Source of the DNA: Spirochaetota bacterium | Lineage (GTDB): Bacteria; Spirochaetota; Spirochaetia; Treponematales; Treponemataceae | Reading direction: 5' to 3' | DNA: 64,000 nt | Assembly (NCBI GenBank): GCA_023438065.1 | Contig: JAEXRH010000011.1 | Span: forward strand, 1-64,000 | In this document: in pieces, positions 31,969-38,656 of the stretch | Position numbering within the stretch: position 1 is the first letter of the stretch | How the letters are laid out: each line of letters opens with the position of its first letter | Notes under the pieces: generated by a model | The model's input: the letters and a program-made list of their open reading frames with translations, nothing else | Databases searched by the model: none | Told to the model about the DNA's origin: nothing | Program-made: the position numbers and the translations under genes

Positions 31969-33183
31969 ATGTACAAGATTCAGACCCTCAACAAGATCGC
32001 CCCGGAAGGGCTCGCCATATTCCCCCGCGACAGCTACGAGATCGCGAGCGAGATCCTCAATCCCGACGCCATCCTCGTGCGCTCCGCCGAGATGCACGAA
32101 CTCGAGCTTCCCGAGACCGTCAAGGCGATCGCGCGCGCGGGCGCGGGCGTGAACAACATCCCGATAGCGAAGTACACCGAGAAAGGCGTCGTGGTCTTCA
32201 ATACCCCGGGCGCGAACGCGAACGCGGTCAAGGAACTCGTCATCGCCGCCCTCCTCTTCTCGAGCCGGCCCGTCCACAAGGCCGCCGACTGGGCGAAGGG
32301 ACTCGCGGGCAAGGGCGACGAGATCCCGGACCTCGCCGAGAAGGGCAAGGGCCAGTTCGTCGGGCCGGAGATCAGGGGAAAAACCCTCGGCGTCGTCGGT
32401 CTCGGCGCGATCGGCGCGATGGTCGCGAATGACGCGATCGGCCTCGGGATGAACGTCATCGGCTATGACCCGTTCATCTCGGTCGACGCCGCCTGGTCCC
32501 TCTCCCGCGCGGTCGTCAAGGCGGAAAGCCTCGACGCCCTCCTTTCGAAGGCGGACTACATCTCGATCCACGTCCCGCAGACGAACGACACGAAGGGCTT
32601 CATCAACGCCGACAAGCTCCGCATCATGAAGAAGGGCGTGCGCATCCTCAACTTCGCGCGCGGCGGGCTCGTGAACAACGCCGACATGATCCAGGCGATC
32701 AAGGACGGAAAGGTCGCGTGCCACGTCACCGACTTCGCCGACGAGGCCCTGCTCGCGACCGAGGGAGTCATCTGCCTCCCGCACCTCGGCGCGTCGACGC
32801 CCGAAGCCGAGGATAACTGCGCGTTCATGGCGGTCAACCAGCTCATCGACTTCCTCGAGAACGGGAACATCGTGAACTCGGTCAACTTCCCCAAGTGCAA
32901 GATCGACGGTTGCATTCCCCCCGCGGGCGCGCGCCTGTGCATCGCGAACAAGAACGTCCCGAACATGATCGGACAGATCACGAGCGTGCTCGCCGGCGCG
33001 AAGCTCAACATCGCGTCGATGACGAACCAGAACCGCGCGGACGTCGCGTACAACCTCATCGACGTCGAGGATCGGGTGAGCGCGAACGTCGTCGCGAACA
33101 TCAAGGACATCGACGGAGTCATCGGCGTCCGGGTAATCGAGGGCGGCGTATGCGGCCCTGTCGCGGTCGCGGACGAGGACTGA
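31969..33183 (+). CDS. serA: D-3-phosphoglycerate dehydrogenase SerA
   Basis: This 404-residue enzyme oxidises 3-phosphoglycerate with NAD+, the first step of serine synthesis. The Rossmann motif is GVVGLGAIGAMVANDA. The catalytic residues are R (NFARGGLVNN), E (DEALLA) and H (LPHLGASTPEAEDNC). A C-terminal ACT domain (about 330-404) suggests serine feedback. The start codon begins one nt after the serC stop. Because it makes NADH, its position behind rex ties serine synthesis to redox state. Confidence 0.96.
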   Translation: MYKIQTLNKIAPEGLAIFPRDSYEIASEILNPDAILVRSAEMHELELPETVKAIARAGAGVNNIPIAKYTEKGVVVFNTPGANANAVKELVIAALLFSSRPVHKAADWAKGLAGKGDEIPDLAEKGKGQFVGPEIRGKTLGVVGLGAIGAMVANDAIGLGMNVIGYDPFISVDAAWSLSRAVVKAESLDALLSKADYISIHVPQTNDTKGFINADKLRIMKKGVRILNFARGGLVNNADMIQAIKDGKVACHVTDFADEALLATEGVICLPHLGASTPEAEDNCAFMAVNQLIDFLENGNIVNSVNFPKCKIDGCIPPAGARLCIANKNVPNMIGQITSVLAGAKLNIASMTNQNRADVAYNLIDVEDRVSANVVANIKDIDGVIGVRVIEGGVCGPVAVADED

Positions 33184-33241
33184 CCACGGGCAGCCTTTCG
33201 ACAGACTGTGACAAAATCATCGCTATTAGCGGTAATTCTTC

Positions 33242-33271
33242 AGGCGGATTCTTCGGAATCCGCCTTTTTTT
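33242..33271 (+). terminator. Terminator of rex-serC-serA
   Basis: A 10-bp stem (33242-33251/33256-33265) with a TTCG tetraloop is followed by seven or more Ts. Confidence 0.92.
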
Positions 33272-33314
33272 GCTGATTTTGGACTTTTTTTACGTTTTCG
33301 GCGAAGTGCTTGCC

Positions 33315-33343
33315 TTGAAACTTGTGCCAGCGTCCATTATATT
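33315..33343 (+). promoter_or_regulatory. Promoter of lytic transglycosylase gene
   Basis: TTGAAA (33315-33320), 17 bp, TATATT (33338-33343); the leader is about 32 nt with a GGAG. Confidence 0.7.
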
Positions 33344-33382
33344 CTGCCAGTAAACTTTAGAAAACGACGGAGTCCTTCGCAT

Positions 33383-34117
33383 ATGGTACAGACAAACGCA
33401 AAGAACGTGTATCCGAAAAAGATACTCCTTGCGCTTTTTATTTTTGGTCTGGTTATCCTTACCGGCAAGATCATCTATTCCCAGTTTGACTCGATATCCT
33501 TCAGCTTTCTCCAGGCGGGATCCGAGGAGGATCTCGCGTCGGTCGTATCGCCCGAGTTCTTCCACCAGCAGGCCATGACCAAGCCGGATGGAACCGAGCC
33601 GGCGCTCGCCCTCTACCGCGCCGACGTGTCCCGCGCCGACGTGCTCTGGTTCTACAACCACATCACGAAGAACGAGGCGATCACCAAGATCATCCTGGAC
33701 AACGCGAACAAGAACAACATCTCGCCCGCGCTCGCCTTCGCGCTCGCCTGGGAGGAAAGCCGCTACCAGCCCCGCGCGGTGAACAAGAACGCGAGCTCGA
33801 CGGACCGGGGGCTCTTTCAGCTGAACAACAAGGCCTTTCCGGCCCTCGTCGAGAAGGATTTCTTCAACCCGGAAACGAACGCCCATTTCGGCTTGAGCCA
33901 CTTGAGCTACTGCATCGACCTTTCCGGAAACGAGGTCGCCGCGCTCGCGATGTACAACGCGGGAACGACGAAGGTCAGGAACGACAAGACCCCGAAACGG
34001 ACCCTCGACTACGTGTCCCGAATCCTCAGCTACAAGCAGGGTCTCGATCGGCTCTTCACCCAGCAGGTCGCGAGCCGCTACACGATCGACGTCGACGACA
34101 AGGTCTCGAAGCGCTGA
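33383..34117 (+). CDS. Lytic transglycosylase, SLT domain
   Basis: The 244-residue protein has an N-terminal signal anchor (KKILLALFIFGLVILTGKIIY) and a C-terminal SLT domain. That domain holds the catalytic Glu (ALAFALAWEESRYQPRAVNKNASSTDRGLFQLN), then 'HFGLSHLSYCIDLSGNEVAALAMYNAG' with the AYNAG-type motif. It cleaves glycan strands of peptidoglycan, leaving 1,6-anhydro ends. It is monocistronic, with its own promoter and a GGAG about 11 nt before the start. Confidence 0.9.
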   Translation: MVQTNAKNVYPKKILLALFIFGLVILTGKIIYSQFDSISFSFLQAGSEEDLASVVSPEFFHQQAMTKPDGTEPALALYRADVSRADVLWFYNHITKNEAITKIILDNANKNNISPALAFALAWEESRYQPRAVNKNASSTDRGLFQLNNKAFPALVEKDFFNPETNAHFGLSHLSYCIDLSGNEVAALAMYNAGTTKVRNDKTPKRTLDYVSRILSYKQGLDRLFTQQVASRYTIDVDDKVSKR

Positions 34118-34148
34118 CGCGCGGACCGGTTCGCGACCGGAGCGGGAC

Positions 34149-36068
34149 TCAGCGCCGGGCGGGCCTCACGGTAACCCGCGCGCGGACGATTCCCTCGCCC
34201 CCCGAGCCCGATCCCTCTACCGTCACGTAAAGCCGCTGGGTCTCGCCCCGCTCCTCGAGCACGGCTTGCCCGTTCGGCGATAGCGGCTCGAACTCGGCCC
34301 GCCACCCGTCGGGGTACCAATGGCCCGGGACGAAGATCTCGGTCGTTCCCGCCGCCGCCTCCCACTCGAAGACGAATACCCGCCGCTTGCGGTCGAACGC
34401 CATCCGGAGCGGCAATCCCGCGGTCGCCATCGCGTACGGACGGCTGAAGCCCCGTACCGCGCGCCCCTCGCCCGTCGTCGCCGAATAGATCGAAAGATCC
34501 TCGGTGTTCCATCCGTCGCCCGAGTCGTGGGTGTTCGAGGCGGAGTAATTCCATATCGTCGAGGATACGAGGGCGGCGTCGATCGCGTCGTAATAGGAGC
34601 CGAGCGCGTCCTCCTGCGCGGAGTAGTCGCCGTCGCGATAGGACCGTCCCCCGTCCAGGTCGAACTGAACCCCGAACTCCCCGAGAAACGCCGGTATTCC
34701 GTCCTTCCGCGCAAGGGCGGAGAAACGCGCGATCTGGTTCGCGAAGCTCCGCGCGACCGCCTTTCGGCCGAAGGAAAGCGCCCTGGTTTCCGAGTCGGCA
34801 CAGATCCAGGGCCGCCACTTCTTGAAAAGGAGGGTGAGCCCGTCGTACCAGTGGAAGGCCTCGACGACCGAAAGGGGCGTCCCGTCCTCCCGCACGCGAT
34901 CCTCGGCGGTCCACGCCGCGCGCGCGGCCATCGGGACTCCCTCCACGAAAAAGAGATAGTGCTCGTGCTTTCGCGACACCTCGGTCATGAAGCGCTTCTG
35001 GAACGGCTTCAGGAAATCCTCGCAAAAATCGTATATCCGCCCTTCCCCGCTTTCTCCCGCCTTCGCGCCGCCCCGGGCGCGATGGAACCAGTCGTCGCGC
35101 TTGACGACGGGCACCCCGTCCTCGACGGCCCAGACCCCGGCCTCGCGCCAGGGACAGCCGAAGCCCTGCCGAAAGAGGTTTTCGCCTGCGGGATTGAGGA
35201 GTTCCGTGCCCTTCGAAAGCGCGCCGACGAAGGCGTAGCGCCTGACCCGTTGAGGGAAGCCCGAGGCCGCGGCGATCGCCTGAAAGGCCGACGGGACGGC
35301 GCCCGAGGGCGCCTGAACGGGGTGATGGAGCGAGAGGCTCCTCAAACCGATGAACCCGTAATGGGGCTCGTTGAGCGTGCCGAGGCCGACGATCGAGGCG
35401 CAATCCTTGAGCCTCCGCGCCGCGTGCCGCATCGCGCTGATATAATGGTCCTGAAGCCACTCCTGCGCGGGAACCCCCTCGACGAGCCGCCCCGGAGCGA
35501 AGACGTTGCCGCCGAAGAAGAGCGTCCACATCGTCGCGTTCGCGTACCGGAGGTAGTTGAGCGTCCAGCTCATGCGGCGATACGCGCTCCCTTCCGAGCG
35601 GGTCGTGAACGCGGCGCCGGTCGGCGCGAGCTTCGAAAGGTCGAAGCCCACGGCCTCGAGCGTCCAACCCGGGGCGCCGTCGCCCCCCGTCCATCGACTC
35701 CAGACGTCCTGATGGGGGTCGATGAATACCGAGATCCCGTGTTCCTCCGCCTTCTTGAGGATCGCTCGGAGGTACGCGAGATAGTCCTCGTCGTAAATGC
35801 CGGGACCCGCGTGCTCGATGGCCTCCCAGGTAATCACGACGCGAACGAAGGTGAAGCCCCATCCGGCGAGCCGGGCGAAGTGCGCGTCGGCCTCGGACTC
35901 GGGAAAGGGTCTCCCGGTAAACGAAACGTCATACGAAAGGGGATTTCCCCCGGGTGTCGCCGGGATCTTGCTGTCCCCTCCGAGGTTGCACCCCCGGAGG
36001 ATCACGATCCTTCCCGCGCGATCCTTGATATGAATTCCGTCTACCGCGTAGCGGGGTTCGACCTTCAT
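34149..36068 (-). CDS. GH5_12-like glycosidase (glucosylceramidase/steryl-glucosidase-type)
   Basis: This 639-residue protein is a glycoside hydrolase family 5 TIM barrel plus a C-terminal beta domain. The acid/base is Glu234 (GTLNEPHYGF) and the nucleophile Glu464 (FLGEFGVQFD). The N-terminal region (CNLGGDSKIPATP, VSFTGRPFPESEADAHF, VTWEAIEHAGPGIYDEDYL, DPHQDVWSRWTGGDGAPGW) closely recalls the fungal EGCrP/Egh1 group (GH5_12) that cleaves glucosylceramide or steryl glucoside. There is no signal peptide, so it would be cytoplasmic and may act on the cell's own glycolipids. The ATG at 36068 follows GAGGAGG. The subfamily call is from memory of motifs, and the substrate is unproven. Confidence 0.82.
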   Translation of the reverse strand: MKVEPRYAVDGIHIKDRAGRIVILRGCNLGGDSKIPATPGGNPLSYDVSFTGRPFPESEADAHFARLAGWGFTFVRVVITWEAIEHAGPGIYDEDYLAYLRAILKKAEEHGISVFIDPHQDVWSRWTGGDGAPGWTLEAVGFDLSKLAPTGAAFTTRSEGSAYRRMSWTLNYLRYANATMWTLFFGGNVFAPGRLVEGVPAQEWLQDHYISAMRHAARRLKDCASIVGLGTLNEPHYGFIGLRSLSLHHPVQAPSGAVPSAFQAIAAASGFPQRVRRYAFVGALSKGTELLNPAGENLFRQGFGCPWREAGVWAVEDGVPVVKRDDWFHRARGGAKAGESGEGRIYDFCEDFLKPFQKRFMTEVSRKHEHYLFFVEGVPMAARAAWTAEDRVREDGTPLSVVEAFHWYDGLTLLFKKWRPWICADSETRALSFGRKAVARSFANQIARFSALARKDGIPAFLGEFGVQFDLDGGRSYRDGDYSAQEDALGSYYDAIDAALVSSTIWNYSASNTHDSGDGWNTEDLSIYSATTGEGRAVRGFSRPYAMATAGLPLRMAFDRKRRVFVFEWEAAAGTTEIFVPGHWYPDGWRAEFEPLSPNGQAVLEERGETQRLYVTVEGSGSGGEGIVRARVTVRPARR

Positions 36069-36120
36069 CGCCTTCCTCCTCAACTGCCGTTCGCCCGGAC
36101 AGGCATGAGCCCGTGAGCCT

Positions 36121-36149
36121 AAAAAAAAAGGACCCGTCGGGGTCCTTTT
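36121..36149 (-). terminator. Terminator of ptsN
   Basis: A 10-bp stem (36126-36135/36140-36149) with loop GTCG. The minus strand continues with a run of Ts (nine A residues at 36121-36129 on the plus strand), giving a classic intrinsic terminator for ptsN. Confidence 0.88.
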
Positions 36150-36187
36150 ATCGTGCGACGCGTCCATCAATGACAGCGCGGCGCGTA

Positions 36188-36634
36188 CTACTCGGTGAGA
36201 ATCCGGATAACCTCGTTCTTGTCGTTCGACTTGAGGATCTCCTGGCGCTTCTCGGCGCTCTTGAAAAGGAGGCTCACCTCGGCGAGGAACTGGAGATGCG
36301 GACCGGTCTTGTCGACCGGGGAAAGGGTCATGATGAAAATGCGGCAGGGCTCCTGATCGAGCGAGTCGAAATCGACGGGATTGTCCGAGATGCCCATGCA
36401 CGCGACGAGGTCGTCGACCGAATCGGTCTTGCCGTGGGGGATGGCGATCCCGTGCTTCATGCCGGTTGACATCTTGCGCTCGCGGTCGAGCACGCAGGCA
36501 CGCGCGGCCGTCTTATCCTTCACTTTCCCTGCCTGGACAAGAATCTCAAGCAGCTCGTCGATGATAGCCTCTTTGGAGGTGCCTTTAAGGTGAAGATTGA
36601 CGGTATCCGTCGTCAATACGGTTTTCAGGTTCAT
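36188..36634 (-). CDS. ptsN: PTS EIIA-type protein (PtsN/fructose family)
   Basis: This 148-residue protein is a single PTS EIIA type-2 domain; the phosphoaccepting His is in GIAIPHGKTDSVD. A stand-alone EIIA without IIB or IIC usually acts as a regulator (PtsN, nitrogen/potassium control) rather than in sugar uptake. 'TSKEAIIDELLEILVQAGKV' at the N-terminus fits. No Shine-Dalgarno is present; a promoter ends 6 nt before the ATG. A divergent promoter for the 36692 gene overlaps it. Confidence 0.88.
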   Translation of the reverse strand: MNLKTVLTTDTVNLHLKGTSKEAIIDELLEILVQAGKVKDKTAARACVLDRERKMSTGMKHGIAIPHGKTDSVDDLVACMGISDNPVDFDSLDQEPCRIFIMTLSPVDKTGPHLQFLAEVSLLFKSAEKRQEILKSNDKNEVIRILTE

Positions 36635-36669
36635 GGACTCAGTTTACGTTCCTTCATTGGAAAAGTCAA
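36635..36669 (-). promoter_or_regulatory. ptsN promoter, leaderless geometry
   Basis: Minus strand: TTGACT (36664-36669), 17 bp, TAAACT (36641-36646), 6 nt, ATG. Confidence 0.7.
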
Positions 36670-36685
36670 GGATTTTATATATATT
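36657..36685 (+). promoter_or_regulatory. Promoter of the 36692 gene, leaderless geometry
   Basis: Plus strand: TTGGAA (36657-36662), 17 bp, TATATT (36680-36685), 6 nt, ATG. It overlaps the divergent ptsN promoter, so polymerase can occupy only one at a time. Confidence 0.65.
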
Positions 36686-36691
36686 AGCCGA

Positions 36692-37084
36692 ATGACTGAC
36701 CTTGACAAATTCTGTTCGGACGCCGACCGCATCGCTTCCCGTGCGGCCGTTCCCGGTTCCGCGAGTCCCGCGAAATTCGCGGGCGATCTTTCCCGCCATT
36801 TCCTCATCTGGTCGCGCGACTACGGCGACGTCGCCGCCGATCTTGCCGCGTACTGGAACGAGCGTTACGCATCCTCGGTCTCGACCGAAGAGGGACGCAA
36901 AAACGCCGTTACCTGGTTCGCCTCGCTTCTCGCCCTCCTGTCGGGCAACTTCGAGCCCTCGATGGATTTTCCCGACGAGGACTGGCAGGAGATTCGCGAC
37001 GTCGTCTCGGCGGAGGCGGAAAGCCTCGACATCGATCTTTTGACCTCGATCATGTCGGTAATCGTGGAGCGGGGAAAGGCGTAG
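36692..37084 (+). CDS. Hypothetical cytoplasmic protein, 130 aa
   Basis: This small acidic protein (MTDLDKFCSDADRIASRAAV..., ending LTSIMSVIVERGKA) is predicted mostly helical with no signal peptide or TM segment. I do not recognise a family. The ATG at 36692 is preferred over the in-frame ATG at 36590 because the latter overlaps ptsN and its promoter, and a promoter ends exactly 6 nt before 36692. Codon use matches the neighbours, which supports coding. Confidence 0.75.
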   Translation: MTDLDKFCSDADRIASRAAVPGSASPAKFAGDLSRHFLIWSRDYGDVAADLAAYWNERYASSVSTEEGRKNAVTWFASLLALLSGNFEPSMDFPDEDWQEIRDVVSAEAESLDIDLLTSIMSVIVERGKA

Positions 37085-37195
37085 TCGCCGTTCGCGCGCG
37101 GGATCGCTCCTTCCCGCGTTCGTCGCTCCGGCCCGCGCGGGTATATCACCGCCACGACGCGCGCCAGGTGTTATCCCGATTTTACATAAAGAAAC

Positions 37196-37224
37196 TTGAC
37201 GTACGGACGAATCGGATCGATATT
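37196..37224 (+). promoter_or_regulatory. Candidate promoter of the structured RNA
   Basis: TTGACG (37196-37201), 17 bp, GATATT (37219-37224). The predicted start is at about 37231. Confidence 0.5.
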
Positions 37225-37230
37225 TGAATC

Positions 37231-37518
37231 GAGAAGAGGTTCAGATTGAATCTTGGATTCCTGAAGGGTGCCCGAACGGTTCCGAAAGCCGCCGACGGGC
37301 ACGGGTAGCGCACCGTGAGAGCCTACTGAAGGAGGACCCGAGTGGACAATCCACCTGAGGGACGACGCCGGAGAGAAACCGGCGGGCAAGCATGATGTCC
37401 GACCTGCCGACATCAGAGTGGCAGGACATACAGTATGGCCGAAGTCCTTGTAAGGACAACTCCCATAGCGGGGCACAAGGCCAAGACAAGCCGGTAAGAG
37501 ACCGGCTTGTCATTTTTT
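37231..37518 (+). ncRNA. Unassigned structured RNA of about 290 nt with terminator
   Basis: No ORF fits this intergenic stretch, but it is dense in complementary segments. Local hairpins occur at 37268-37302 (GTGCCCG/CGGGCAC), 37342-37354, 37367-37383 (GCCGG/CCGGC) and 37444-37457. The segment 37395-37429 has two alternative nested or pseudoknotted pairings (GATGTC/GACATC against CTGCC/GGCAG). CTTGG (37252-37256) pairs with CCAAG (37481-37485), and GTGCCC (37268-37273) can pair with GGGCAC (37471-37476), which would close the whole molecule. It ends in a strong intrinsic terminator. It lacks the hallmark cores of RNase P RNA, tmRNA and SRP RNA. The 37085-37195 stretch before it holds nothing I recognise. 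Confidence 0.7.
37486..37517 (+). terminator. Terminator of the structured RNA
   Basis: A 10-bp perfect stem (37486-37495/37501-37510), a 5-nt loop, then CATTTTTT. Confidence 0.92.
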
Positions 37519-37536
37519 AAAGCACGCTGGTATACT
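37507..37536 (+). promoter_or_regulatory. PflX-like gene promoter
   Basis: TTGTCA (37507-37512), 18 bp, TATACT (37531-37536), 11 nt, ATG, with no Shine-Dalgarno. The -35 lies in the terminator stem of the preceding RNA. Confidence 0.5.
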
Positions 37537-37547
37537 CCCCTCACCCG

Positions 37548-38537
37548 ATGGAAACCGAATACGAGTCATGCGCGATTTGCCCGCGCGCGTGCGGCGTCAA
37601 CAGAAACAAGGGCGAGAGGGGCTTCTGCGGCGAGACGGCGGACCTCCGGCTCGCCTGGGCGGGACTCCATTTCGGCGAGGAGCCGCCGGTAACCGGCAAG
37701 TGCGGATCGGGCACGATCTTCGTGACCGGCTGCAACCTCCGCTGCAAATTCTGCCAGAACTTCCAGATATCGCAGGACGGCACGGGACGCGCCGTGACGG
37801 CCGACGAGTTCGCGTCCATCGCGCTCGCGCTCGAACATGCCGGAGCGGAAAACATCAACGTCGTCACCGGAAGCCACGCGATACCGGCGATTGCGACCTC
37901 CCTTCGCGCCTCCCGCGCGCGGGGGCTTTCGATTCCCGTCCTCTGGAATTCCTCCGCGTACGAAAACCCCGAGGCGCTCGAGCTCCTCGCGGGGCTCGTC
38001 TCGGTATGGCTCCCCGACCTCAAGACGCTCAACCCGGAGCTCTCCGGAAACGTCTTCCTCGCGGCCGACTATCCGAAGGCCGCGAAGAAGGCGATCAGGC
38101 GAATGACCGAGCTTTCCCCGCTCGTCATGAGCCACGAAGGCGAGGACGGCTATCCCGAGGGAAAGATCGAAAGCGGCGTCATCGTCAGGCACCTCGCGCT
38201 CCCGGGACGGCTTGCCGACACCGAGCTCGTCCTCGATTGGTTCGCCGAGCGACTGTCCGAGCGGGCGATCCTTTCCCTCATGACGCAGTACACCCCGGTC
38301 GCCGCGAGCGAGCACGCGCGCGGGATTGACGCCTTTCCCGATCGCCCCTTCGCGCGGGAGGAATACGACCGGGTCATGGCGAAGGTTTCCGAGCTCGGCA
38401 TCGATCGGGGCTTCTACCAGGAGCTCGTCCAGGACACGGAGTGGCTACCCGACTTCAATCGCCTGCAGCCCTTTTCGTCCGCCCTCGCCCGCCCGATATG
38501 GCATTGGTCGACCGGATTCATCGACACGAACCCCTGA
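37548..38537 (+). CDS. PflX-like radical SAM protein
   Basis: This 329-residue radical SAM protein has the cluster motif CxxxCxxC in TGCNLRCKFCQNFQIS and an N-terminal Cys set (CAICPRACGVNRNKGERGFCG) that may hold a second Fe-S centre. The sequence follows the COG1313/PflX group, distant relatives of pyruvate formate-lyase activating enzymes whose substrate is not established. The downstream 'TQYTPVAASEHARGIDAFPDRPFAREEYDRVM' is typical of that group. It is a single-gene unit with a short or absent leader. Confidence 0.87.
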   Translation: METEYESCAICPRACGVNRNKGERGFCGETADLRLAWAGLHFGEEPPVTGKCGSGTIFVTGCNLRCKFCQNFQISQDGTGRAVTADEFASIALALEHAGAENINVVTGSHAIPAIATSLRASRARGLSIPVLWNSSAYENPEALELLAGLVSVWLPDLKTLNPELSGNVFLAADYPKAAKKAIRRMTELSPLVMSHEGEDGYPEGKIESGVIVRHLALPGRLADTELVLDWFAERLSERAILSLMTQYTPVAASEHARGIDAFPDRPFAREEYDRVMAKVSELGIDRGFYQELVQDTEWLPDFNRLQPFSSALARPIWHWSTGFIDTNP

Positions 38538-38629
38538 CGATATCGCGGCCGGATCGTAAACCGGTTTATTCCTTTCCCTTTCCTTTTTGTTCTTTGTATC
38601 GTATACTTTTTTACATACCACACCATGAT

Positions 38630-38656
38630 GGAGGATTCCCCTCCGCCGGAGGATTT
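38630..38656 (+). promoter_or_regulatory. malQ leader with competing hairpins at the ribosome-binding site
   Basis: GGAGG (38630-38634), CCTCC (38640-38644) and GGAGG (38648-38652) lie in order. The last is the Shine-Dalgarno. CCTCC can pair with either GGAGG, hiding or freeing the site. A TATACT at 38602-38607 may be the -10. Confidence 0.45.

Noticed and set aside
37231..37518. RNase P RNA, tmRNA, SRP RNA or 6S RNA
   Set aside because: None of the invariant sequences of RNase P, tmRNA or SRP RNA is present, and the fold lacks the single large bubble of 6S RNA. Left unassigned.
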